DNA of 64,000 bases from Lasioglossum baleicum. Taxonomy: Eukaryota; Arthropoda; Insecta; Hymenoptera; Halictidae. The position numbers were made by a program, and so were the translations under genes. This document shows, in pieces, positions 36,494 through 47,837 of this stretch. Below the pieces are notes generated by a model. That model did no database searches. It saw only the letters and a program-made list of their open reading frames with translations, and was not told the DNA's origin. The DNA lies in NCBI RefSeq assembly GCF_051020765.1, contig NW_027469101.1, forward strand, positions 682,001 to 746,000, given 5' to 3'. Position 1 is the stretch's first letter; the number at the start of each line of letters is the position of its first letter.

Positions 36494-36799
36494 TATCCTC
36501 CATCGAGACTAATGAGGTGGAGATTGAGGCTTGAAGAATATGACTATTTGATCGAATATAAAATGGAAAAGATAACGTAGCAGCAGACGGATTATCACGA
36601 TTATTCCCGTTGAGAATAGTGAAAGACGAAAAGGTAAACATCAAAATGCAAATAATAAATCCACAAGAAATAAAGGAATCTCTACCAGACGAATTTGGAA
36701 GCCCATCAACCATGACGAACATAGATAATGAAGATGAAATGCTCGAAGCATATAAAGATTCGTAAACATCATCAAGCAAGAAGACGTTAATCAAACTGG

Positions 36800-38023
36800 A
36801 AGCTAACAAACATATTGAACCAAGGTATTTTACGACCTCGTGGGACCATATAACGAAAAAGATTGGTTACTCAAATTACATGCACTCGTGGCTCTGCAGC
36901 AAAGCCAGAAGAACATAAAATTCGGCAATCGAGACATCAAGGGAATAGATCAATATTCAACTAACGTTAAGGTACATAATGAAAGATTATGAAGGTAAGA
37001 ATCTAAAATTTGCAGCGGGACGTATAAAGGAATTTAGTCAAGAAGAAATCAAGCAAATCCTAAAGGAATCCGACGTCCTAAAGCACCATATAGGAGAGAA
37101 CCGCACGATTGAACTAATCAAAAGCAAATATTATTAGAAAAACTTAGGAAAATATTTAACGGAATACATATGAAGCTGCAAATCCTGTCAGAACAACAAA
37201 CTAACAAGGGCAAGACCAAGAGAAGAGCGAATCATCAGTGATACACCAGAAAAACCAAACGACAAAGTAGGACTGGGCATAACCAACTCCCTTCTAGATC
37301 ATTACATATATATACTTTCCTCCCCAAAACACATACCAACCGAACAAGGACAGAACTTCATATGTAAATTAAAGACAGAATTTGAAAACGTGTTTAACAT
37401 GAAGCATATAAAAACCACCAGCTTTCATCCACAGCCAAATGGTAGCCTCTTCATCATGAAATGATATAGAACACGCTGAAAACTAATATTGGTCAACAAC
37501 AAAATAATTGGCACGAAAAACTAAAATACGATAGCCTAGCATACACCACCACGATTCATGCAGAAACAGGTTATTCGCCTTATGAATTAACTATTGGATG
37601 ACGAGCCAATCTGCCTTCTGCTATAGCAATTATCTCTATATCGCTATATAATATATAGCAATTATATATATATTTATATATAGTATATAGCAATTATATT
37701 ATAATTTATCTAAAGTCACTTTGGTAGAACTTTGGAAACAATGACATCTGGAATACTCAGAACACGCGAAAAGAATATCTGCATATAGTGAAACGAAATA
37801 TATAGCTTCACAAGACAGTAAAATCAAACTTAAAACTATATACATGCAAGGAGGCTTGGAACGTTTGCGTAATGAAAGAAAAGCTATCAAACTCGATCAG
37901 GAATGGTTTGGACCATACGAGATATTTGAAGTTAAAGCCCCTAATTATGTTATATGCATACATGATAAACTAGTTGCAGTACACGGGTATAGAATCAAAC
38001 CATATTATTCTAGATCCAACTAA
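36800..38023 (+). pseudogene. Integrase region, heavily decayed
   Basis: Integrase would insert the DNA copy. Recognisable pieces are the core-end motif KTTSFHPQPNGSL (about 37411-37450), WHEKLKYDSLAYTTTIHAET and GYSPYELTIG (about 37510-37600), and a C-terminal segment WFGPYEIFEVKAPNYV to VHGYRIKPYY ending at the TAA at 38021-38023. The zinc-binding N-terminus is not clear. An AT-rich repeat (about 37624-37712) interrupts the region, and stops occur throughout. Confidence 0.82.
37624..37712. repeat. AT-rich TATATAGCAATTATA microsatellite
   Basis: Three or four imperfect copies of (TA)nGCAATTATA lie inside the integrase remnant, just after the ANLPSAI-like segment. The stretch is self-complementary and probably expanded after the gene died. 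Confidence 0.7.
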
Positions 38024-38039
38024 TCAAAGGAAAGGAACT

Positions 38040-39786
38040 AACAATTCAAGTGGTAGAATACAGCCAATTAGTAACGGAAGAAATTGAAATCGCGTAAACA
38101 GATCACACAGAAACAAAAATTGCCCTAATATTTAGCATAAAGGAATTAACTGACACTCTGAAACAAATATACACCACCAAACGCAACCTGAAAGGATACT
38201 GCAAACAGCAACAAACAGACTGTGAAACTACAGACCATCAAACTAAGAAGTCAAAGGTTAATAATCTCCAACGACGATTAGAAAAACTACGAATACTGGT
38301 TCAAAAGAGGACTTATTAACGCCATAGGTAGTATATCTAAATCATTATTTGGAACATTGGACGAAACTGACGTGACACTTGTGAATGAAAATCTAGACAA
38401 ACTCCATGACAAATTGAATACATTGTTTCAAATAATACAAAGCCAAGCAGCATTAATCAGAAGTTTCATACATGATGAAGCATCACAACACGTATTAGAT
38501 ACGATTAATGAAGGAGATACTGAGATAGGTCAAATAGGAAATAGGGAAGATTTAATCGATACATTATTAGTTATAGAAAAATTATAGAAAAAACCTAGTC
38601 AAACCTAACTAATAGAATCGTCGACTTTTGTCTTATGATACCATTAAGCAAAAAGGGTATAATAGACATAATATTCATACCTATGGATACATTTATAAGC
38701 AAAATGGAGAAATTAACAACTTTCCATGATCAATTCATAGAACTAACCATACCTGGCTTTCAATCGATAATCGACATTAGCGAATTAGTTCTAGCATCTA
38801 AAGAAGACACTTTCATATACCAAATTATAACTCCAATATTAGAAACTGAACCATGGAATCTTGTAAAATACTACTTGTACCCAAGAAATCAGGAGAAGTA
38901 TTCATGGCCCCAATTCTGAACAACGGATATGCGCTAATACGGACGTGGGCACACATAACAATGGACAACGAACAATTGCGAATACTATGTAAGGCCACCA
39001 TTATAGGATAAGTTTGTAGAAATAATCAACCGTTACGATACGGCAAAGAAGAAAATGTATGTAAATCAAAATGCAGCACGCCTACATTCAGGATAGATCA
39101 CCTAACATTTATACCCATGAAAACTAATAACAAATTCATTTCAATACCCGAGAATAGTATAACAATTTCGGCCTTATATACAACACATGAAACGTTCCAC
39201 CTAGAAAAACCAAGCATAATTTCAACTAAACACCCATGCATACTTTCATATGAATATAAAACAATGAAAATAGGAGAAGTACAGAAAGAAGAAATTATTA
39301 GAATAAGCAACTGTAGTATCCCATATAATTTAGACACAGAAAAAACTGGACTTATGTGAAATAAAATACCCAAAGTACACAGAGACACTCCGAATTTTGA
39401 CAACTACAAACACAATTTAGACCAATGAGATGAACAAATCGGCAAAATGCAAACACAACATAGACTCTCCAAACTAACCAATATGTCAGACTCTGTACTT
39501 ACCAATATAGGATGGATATCATTAGCATCAGTCACAGGTTGCTCTTTGCATACAACAGGATTACTAATGCGCAGCATACCTGCGAATTTATGTATAAAGA
39601 TATGTTGTATTAATAACCAAATCACGATACCCACTAGTACTATCTCAGTAATACATGTACCCACACCAATACTACGAAGACCCTGGGTAACCATCCAAGA
39701 CCAAGAAGAGGAAGAAGAATCAGTCATCCAGGTCAAACCCGAGATTATTCGCTTCACAGGAGTGAAGAACAATGTAATAAGGGGGG
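38040..39786 (+). pseudogene. env-like region (errantivirus / baculovirus F-like envelope remnant)
   Basis: This third coding region lies between integrase and 3' LTR, where insect errantiviruses carry env. The supporting motif is SISKSLFGTLDE (about 38331-38366), preceded by KRGLINAIG, which resembles the cleavage-adjacent fusion-peptide region of F-like envelope proteins. Downstream open pieces at 38357-38587, 38635-38919, 39117-39359 and 39447-39786 lie in different frames. The last has a hydrophobic stretch near 39505-39600, possibly the membrane anchor. No complete reading frame or signal peptide is seen, and the N-terminal part looks short. It is non-functional. Confidence 0.75.
39779..39786 (+). 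other. Polypurine tract
   Basis: AAGGGGGG lies immediately before the 3' LTR. It is the expected primer for plus-strand DNA synthesis and fixes the LTR start at the TG at 39787. Confidence 0.8.
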
Positions 39787-40223
39787 TGCGACGCCAGCCA
39801 AAATCCAGCCAACGCATCACCGGAAACCGCCCAGACAACATCCGTATTAAAATTAGCCAAAATTCAGACAACGCATTACCGGAAACCGCTCAGATATCAA
39901 TCGTAGCAAAAACAGCCAAAACCAGTCAACAGATCACCAGATGCCGCCTACTTAACCAGAAAATTATAATATAAAATCCGAGCACAAAAGAATAAATCAG
40001 TCCTACATTATAACTCAAGCAGAACGCTTCTACATTCCTGTACCTATCCTGAAGACCTACGTCAAATATTTAAACCTGTTCAACATCTGTACTACACTCA
40101 TTTTACGGAATAAGAATTAATATAAGAATCCTTGTTTCTTCTAGAAAGGGTCTTATCCACCAAGGTTGACGAGCCGCCCGTTTGTATTTTATTTTAGTAC
40201 TTGTCACATATTTCCTCGTGACA
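39787..40223 (+). repeat. 3' LTR
   Basis: It begins TGCGACGCCAGCC right after the polypurine tract and ends CCTCGTGACA. It has an internal tandem duplication with a 59-bp period near its start (AGCCAAAAT at 39796 and 39855) that the other LTR copies lack. TATAAAA is at 39970-39976 and the initiator TCAGTC at 39997-40002. Confidence 0.9.
39970..40002 (+). promoter_or_regulatory. LTR core promoter (TATA and initiator), 3' LTR
   Basis: TATAAAA (39970-39976) is followed by the arthropod-type initiator TCAGTC with its A at 39999, 29 nt from the TATA start. The same pair at the same spacing occurs in the solo LTR (47585-47592 and 47612-47617). In the 5' LTR both elements are mutated (TATGAAAA, GCAGTA). 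Confidence 0.65.
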
Positions 40224-43200
40224 GGAATATATACAACAACAAATTCAGCAAAATATTGACATAAGCGTGCACTCAACTAATTCCAAAGTCACATTTCATA
40301 GAAAGTACAATTTTTGACATTAAACATTGTCACGTATAATATCGAAAATACCACAACAGCAAGTTACAGTATGTAGAGGAAGATTTGAAACTGCGAAAGA
40401 ATGCATAACATACAAAATTATGGTTACAGGAACTGACTAGGACCATACAGCAGTGTCGCTCTCATATAGCGAACGCAACTGCAGACCACACCAGGCGTGT
40501 CGTTCCGATGTGTACGTACACATTCAGACATACATATACCAGAAAAATAAGTTTAACGTAATGATGTTATAAACGCATACTCAACTAATTCGAAGTATGC
40601 TTTTAATAAAAAATACATTGTTTAATCAGAAATTGAAAAATTTGAGAAAAATCGGGAATATCATATCAGTAAATTGCAGAATACATGAGTAAATGGAAGA
40701 CTTGGAATTCATGCATACAGCACAATACCATGGTTAAGGATATTAACGAAGATCATACATTAGTACCGCTCCGTTCTACCGTTCGCAACTACAGCACGCC
40801 ACCAGTTGTGTCGCTCCGACAGCTTACGAACGTATCGAGATAACCATATGCTGAAACAAAGAATTTAACAAAATAATGTCATAAACGTAGACTCAACTAA
40901 TTGCATCGACACTTTTGCTATGAAAATACTGCATTTTAAATGAAAAATTAAAAATTTTGAAAAAACCCGGAAAATATTATAACAGTATATTACGGTACGT
41001 AGATATAAGTAGAAAGCTGGGAAAAATGCAAACGGTACAAAATCAAGGCCAAGAAATTTAACGAAGACCATTGAGTAGTGCAACTCCGATCTACCGAACG
41101 CACTTACAAGACTACTACAGTCGTGTCTCTCCGAAAGCGTAGGTACGCATACGGACAATCATGTAAAACAGCAGTTACTTTAACAAAATAATGTCATAAG
41201 CGTACACACATTTAATTCCAAACACACTTCTGAGGAATACAATTTTTTAACCTAAAGATTACAAATTTTGAAAATAGTTGAAAATACCCTAATAGTAATT
41301 TTCAGTATTTATATATAAATAGAAAACTGCGAATGGATGCATACGGTACAGTCTAATGGTTAAAGAAATTAACGAAGACCATCCAGTAGAGCCACTTCGG
41401 ACCGCAGTACGCAGCAGCAAGCCCACGCAGGTCGTGTCGGACGCGAAGTGTAGGTACGTACACAGACAATCATAGAAGTCAATAACGAGTTTAGCAAAGT
41501 ATTGTCTTCAGTGGAAACTCAACAAATTCGAAGGAAACCGTAACTTAGGTATACAGGTATATAAATTAATAATTGAAAATTTTGATTGAAATCGAAGATA
41601 TAACACTATATTAGAATATGTTTAAATAAATATGAAACATGGGGAGAAATGCGTACGGGTCAAAATCAAGGTTGAAGAAATAAAGGTAGATCATCCAGTT
41701 GTGCCGCACCGACATTCCGTACGTAAGAGCATGAGATCGCCAGTCACGTTGCACGCGCAGCGTAGGTAAGTGTATAGAGAATCATATAAAATTACAATAT
41801 GTTTTACAAAATTTTGTCATAAACGTAAACTCAAGTGATTCGAACGGCACATCCCATACGGAATGCAATTTTTTAAACTAAAAATTGGATATCTTGAGAA
41901 AATCAGAAATATCATAAAAGTAAATTGGAGTGTGCTTACGAATATGGAAGATTGGCTGAAAATTCCTGCGATTCAAAGGCATGGTTAAATCGACTGACGG
42001 TGACCATATTGTAGTGTCGCTCCGATCGACCGTACGAAGCAGTAGGACGACTACAGCCGTGACGGTACAGAAGCGTAGGTACATATACGGACAATCGTTT
42101 AAAATAACAGCAAGTTAACGAAATATTGTCACACACGTACATACCAATAATTGTAAAGACACATTGACGACGTAATACAACGTTTTGTAATGAAAATTGA
42201 AAATATCATAACTTTAAATTACAGCGTGTACACGCAAATGGAAAACTGCGAAATAATGCATACGGTACAACATCAGGGCTATGGAAATGAACAAGGACCA
42301 TATGTCAGTGTAGCTCCGATTAGCGAACGCAACTGCAGGACGACTCCTGTCGTATCGCTCCGGCAGCGTTGGTACGTGTACAGGCAATCATATAAAATAA
42401 AAATATGTTGAACAAAATATCATTACATACGTTCGCTCGATTAATTACAACGGCACACTTACTACGAAATACAATTTCTGAAGTTAGAAAATGGAAGCTT
42501 TGATGAAAATCGAACATATCATCACAGTCAATTACAGAATGCAGAAGCAAATCGTTAACTGGAAAGATGCATACTGTACAAGATCAAGGTTAAAGAAATT
42601 AATGAAGGCCATCCGGTATGCCCGTCCTATCTGCCGTACGCAGCTACAAGACCACTGCAATCGTGTTGATACGGAAGCGTAGGTACGTATACTGGCATGC
42701 ATATAAGATATTAACAAACTTAACAATGTATTGTCATAAGCGGAAACTCAATCAATTCAGAAGGAAACGATACTGAGAAGTACAGATTTTTAAATTAAAA
42801 ATTGAAAATATTGAAAGAATATCGAGAATATAACAGTAAATAGGAGTAAGTATAAATAAATAGAAACATGGGGAGAAACGGTTGCAGGTTAAAGTCAAGG
42901 TTGAAGAAATTAAGGTATATTACCCAGTTGTACTTCTCCAATCTTCCTTTTACAACTAAAACATCAATCCATTCGTGCAGATCCGCAGCGCCGATAGGCA
43001 TACGGCGACGAGCAGTGTTGCACCACAGCAATCTACCATACTTAACTGCAAGTTCACTTCCAGTCGTGTGGTTCCATTAGCGTAAGCACGTGTACAGAGA
43101 ATCATATAATACAACATCAAATTCAACTTAATATTGTTACAAACGTACGCTCAACTAATTCTAAATGCACTTATAATAAGAAATTCAATTTCTGAAATAT

Positions 43201-46200
43201 ATAATTTGCATGTTGCGAAGAAAATGGAAAGTATCATAACAGTAAAATACATTATTTGGAAATAAATTGAAATCTGAGAAAGAATGCATACGGTACATTA
43301 TTACGGTTAAAGAAAGAATTGAAGACCATACAGAAGTGTCCCTCCCACCTAGTGAATGCAACTACATGACCACGCCAATCGTGTCGTTCCTGAAACGTAG
43401 GTACGTATTCAAATAATCGTATAGAAAAGCAATAGGTATAACAGAATAATGCAATAAATGTACACTCAAATAATTCCAAATACACTTTAACTAAGGAATA
43501 CAATCTATTAAACAAGAAATTTATAATTTTGACAAAAATCGGAAATATTAAAACAGTAAATTATAGTATGTATTACAAAGTAGAAAACTGCGAAAGAATG
43601 CAAACGCAACAATATCAAGGTCAAAGAAATTAACAGAGACTATGCAGCAGCATCGCTCCGATCTAGTGAATGCAACTACAAAGTAACTATGGCCGTGCGG
43701 TTTCGGCTGCGTAGATATGCATGGAGGAAATCCCATAATATAACCGTGAATTTAACGAAATATTGTCATGAACGTACACTCAACTAATCCCAAAGACACT
43801 ATAAAAAAGAAACGCTATCTTTAAATTAAAAATTGAAAATATTGAAAAAATTCGAAGATATCATAGCAGTAAATTACAGAATGTATACCTAAATGGGAGG
43901 CTGGGGAAAAAGTATGCGGTGCAATATAAGGTATACACAAATTAACGAAGATCATGCAGTAGTGTCGCTCCAATCTAGCGAACGCAACTACAAGAGCACG
44001 CCAGACGTGTCGCTCCGGCAGCGTATGTATCTATAGGGAAAATATAATAATGTTTTAGTATAGAAATTGAAAATGTTGGAAAAAGACAATTATCACAGCA
44101 GTAAACTACAGAATATGTAAATTAGTGGAAAACTGTGATACAATGCATACGGTAGAATATCAAGTTTTGTGGAATTATCGATGATCATGAAGTATTGTCG
44201 CTCCGATCTTCCGAACGCAATTACAGGACATCGCCAGTCGTGTCGCTCCGGCAGTGAAGGTATCTATAGGGACAATATAATAATACAACAACGAATTCAA
44301 GAACATATTGTCATATACGTTCACTTAAGTAATTGTAGTGATACAAAACCTAAGAAATATATTGTTTGTAATTAAAATATTGGAATCGTTAAAATAATTG
44401 GTAATATACTTACAGTAAACTCCAGTATGTAGAACTAGATAGAAAATTGCGAATGAATTCTTACTGTAGAATACAAGGTTCAAGATATTAACGAAAGTCA
44501 CACACTAGCGTCGACCCAATCTACCAAACGCAAGTACAGGGCCGCGCCTGTCGTGTCGCTCCAGAAGCGTAGGTACGAGTGCTGCCAGCCATGTAAAATA
44601 TCCACGAATTCATCAAAATATTGTCGTAAACGAACAATCAACTAATTCCACAGACACATTTACTAACAAATACAATTTTTCAAACCAAGAATTGAAAATA
44701 TTGAAAAACATCGACAATGACGTAGCAGTAAATTATATACTGTATAAATAAATATAGAGCTGCAATCGAATGCATATGGTGCAATATTAAGGTTAAAGAA
44801 ATTAGCGAAGGCCATGCCATTGTGTCGCACCGATCTTTCGTGCGCAACTACAGGACCACTCTACTCGTGTCACTCCGGCAGCCTAGGTACGTATACCGCC
44901 AATCATATAAAATAACAATAGGTATAACAGAATAATGCCATAAACGTACACACAAAAGTGCCAAATACACTTTTACTAAGGAATACAATTTTCTATAATA
45001 AAAATCGTAAATATGGTTAGAAATCGGAAATATCATAATAGTAAGTTACAGTATGTAGACATAAATAGAAAACACGGAAACAATCCAATCGATACAATAA
45101 CAGGGATAAAGAAATTAACAACCACTATACAGCAGCATCGCTCCGATCTAGCGAGCATAACTACAGGACCACTCCAGTGGTGTCGTTCCTGAACCGTAGG
45201 TACGTATATAGGCAATTATACAGAATACCACCAAGAACAACGTTATATTATCGTAAACGTATGCTCTACTAATTCTAAGGTACTTTTCCTAAAAAATTTA
45301 TTTTTAAAACTAAAAGTTCGAAATTATGAAAAAAATCGAAAATAATATAACCGCAAATTACAATATGCACATTACATGCAAAACTGGAAAAAATGCATAC
45401 ATGACAAAATCAAGGTTATAGAAATTAACCAAGCCCATTCAGTAACGCCACTCCGATATTGCGTACGCAACTATAAGACAACTCCCGCCACGTCCCTTTG
45501 ACAACGTAGGTAAGTATAGAGAAAATCATATAAAATAACATCAAGCTTAACAAAATATTGTCATATGCGTAATCTCACCTGATTCAAACGACCTTTTTCG
45601 AAAAAAATACAATTTTCCTAACAAAGAGTTGGACAATTTTGAGGAGAATCAAATATATCGTAACAGTAAGTTACAGTATATAGAAATATGTAGAAAACTG
45701 CGAAGGAATGCAAACGGTACAATATCACGGCTAAAGTAATTAATGATGATCATCAAGTATTGCCGCTTTGATCTGCCCTAAGCAACTGCAAGACCACTCC
45801 AGTTGTGTTGTTCCGGAAGCGTAAGGTACACATGGAGACCATCGTATAACATTGCAATGAATTTATCGAAATATTGCAACAAACGTATACACAACTAATT
45901 CCAAATGCACTTTTACCAGGAAATACAACTTTTGAATCTAAAAGTCGAAAATTGTGAAAGAAATCGAAAATACCATGACAGTCAACTGCAGCATGTACCA
46001 ATAAATAGACAACTGGGGCAAAATGCATACGGTACAAAATCATGGTTAATGAAATTAACGAAGACCATACAGTATGTCGCCCCGATCTGACGTACGCAAC
46101 TGCAAGCCAAATCTGGTCGACTCGCTCAGGCAGCGTGGGTGCGAGTACAGATAGTCACATAAAATAATAACATGCGTGACAAAATATTGTCATAAACGTA

Positions 46201-47426
46201 ATCCCGACGAATTCAGAAGATACTTTCACTAGAAAATAAGATTCTTCAGACTAAAAATTGGAAATTTTGAAGAAAGTCGAAAAATCATAACAGTAAATTA
46301 CAGCATGTAAAAGTAAATAGATAGCTGCGAAAGAATGTATACATTACAATGTCAGGGTTAAAGAAATTAAAGAAGACCTTCACGTAGCACCGCTCCAATC
46401 TGGCGTACGCAGCTACAAGACCTCGATAGTCGTGTCACTCTGGCAGCGTAGATACGTACACAATCAATCATATAAAATAACAACAAGCTAACAAAATATT
46501 GTCATATACGTAATCTCACCTGATACAAAAGACCCCTTTCGTAAAAAATATAATTTCCCCAATTAAGAGTTTGACAATTTTGAATATATCGTAGCAGTAA
46601 GTTGCAGTATGTACAAATAAATAGAAACCTGCGAAAGAATGCTTACGGCACATTATTGAGGTTAATGAAATTGACAAATACCATACTGCCGAGTAGCTCC
46701 GACTTACCGAACGCAACAACATGGCCACTGCAATCGTGTCGCTCAAGCAGCGTAGGTATGTACACGGACAATCATACAATGCAACAACAAATTCAACAAA
46801 ATATTGTCATAAATGTAGATTTAACTACGTCAAAAGACAATCTTACTATGAAATACAATTTTTTAAACTAACAATTGAAAATTTTGAAAAATCGATGATA
46901 CCATGACAGTAAATTACCACATGTAGAAATAAATAGAAAACTGCGTATGTCTTACGGTACAATATTAAGGTTAAAGTAATTAACAATGTCCGTAGAATAT
47001 TGTAGCTCCGCTCAGCAGAATGCACGGCAAGACCACTCCATCCATGACGCTCAGGAAGCATAGGTACGTATACAGACCATCATATAAAATATCAATAAGT
47101 TTAACATAATAACGTCAAAGACGTACTTTCAACTATTTCTAAAGACACTCTTCCTATAAATACAACTCTCTATCCAGAAATTGAAAATATTTATAAAAAT
47201 AATATCGTATAAGTATATTGCAGTATGTACAAATAAATGGATAACTGGGAAGGAATACATAGGGTACAACATCAAGGTTAAAGAAATTAGCGAAGTCTAT
47301 AGAGTACGGTCGCTCCAATCCTCCGATCATCAACCAGACGACCACTCCAGTCGTGTCGCTCCGGAAGCGTATGAACGTATACAGAAATTCATATAAAACA
47401 ATAGCAAGATTAACAAAATAATGTCG
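40224..47426 (+). repeat. Satellite B array (about 23 units, + orientation)
   Basis: Sat-B units continue after the 3' LTR with the CATAA-CGTACACTCAACTAAT landmark at about 40260, 40570, 40882 and 41196 (spacing 310-314 bp). One unit is shortened to about 237 bp (44020-44260) and one has about 65-75 bp extra (42960-43060). Blocks of units are duplicated locally: CAGCAGCATCGCTCCGATCT occurs at 43645 and 45130. No gene is seen. Confidence 0.92.
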
Positions 47427-47837
47427 TGACGCCAGGCAAAGTCCAGTCAACGCATCACCGTGTGACGCCAGCCAAAATCCAGCTTCCGCATCACCGGAAA
47501 CTGCCCAGACAACAACCGTAGCAAAATTAGCCGAAACCAGCCAACACATCACCAGAAACCGCATACTCAACCAGAAAATTATAATATAAAAACCGAGCAC
47601 AAACGAATAAATCAGTTCTACATTATACCTCAAACAGAACGTTTCAACATTCGTATACCTATCCTGAAGACCTGCGTTAAATATTTAAAACTATTCAATA
47701 ACAGTATTACACTTATATTATGGAATATATTAATATAAGAAACCTGGTTTATTCTGCAGAAGGGTCTCTTCGACCAAGGATGATGAGCCGCCAGTTTATA
47801 TTTTATTTCAATACTTGTCACGTATCTCCTAGTGACA
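47427..47837 (+). mobile_element. Solo LTR of the same gypsy-like family
   Basis: 411 bp, from TGACGCCAGGC to CTAGTGACA, homologous along its length to the LTRs at 32933 and 39787, with Sat-B on both sides. A 36-bp tandem duplication lies at its start (47426-47461, repeated from 47462). Solo LTRs arise by recombination between the two LTRs of an element. The Sat-B text resumes as CATCATGAACGTACG. A short duplication of ATGTCA type (ATGTCG left, ACATCA right) is possible but decayed. Confidence 0.9.
47585..47617 (+). promoter_or_regulatory. Solo LTR core promoter (TATA and initiator)
   Basis: TATAAAAA (47585-47592) and initiator TCAGTT (47612-47617, A at 47614) are spaced 29 nt apart. Both motifs are intact here although the LTR is old. 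Confidence 0.6.

Larger units (their letters stand above)
32933..40223 (+). mobile_element. Gypsy-like LTR retrotransposon with env-like third region (errantivirus-like), defective
   Basis: The element is about 7.3 kb. Order: 5' LTR, primer-binding site, gag with zinc knuckle, protease, RT, RNase H, integrase, env-like region, polypurine tract and 3' LTR. Domain order (RT-RNaseH-integrase) and sequence place it in Ty3/gypsy (Metaviridae). The env-like region resembles the fusion-protein-like envelope of insect errantiviruses. All coding regions hold stops or frameshifts, so it is an old non-functional copy. The right flank is not in register with the left flank in the Sat-B unit. A solo LTR of the same family lies at 47427-47837. 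Confidence 0.93.

Noticed and set aside
39404..39871. 155-codon minus-strand open frame
   Set aside because: It is antisense to the env-like end and the start of the 3' LTR, and matches no recognisable protein.
47154..47633. 159-codon minus-strand frame
   Set aside because: It crosses from a Sat-B unit into the solo LTR, so it is a composite of two non-coding repeats.
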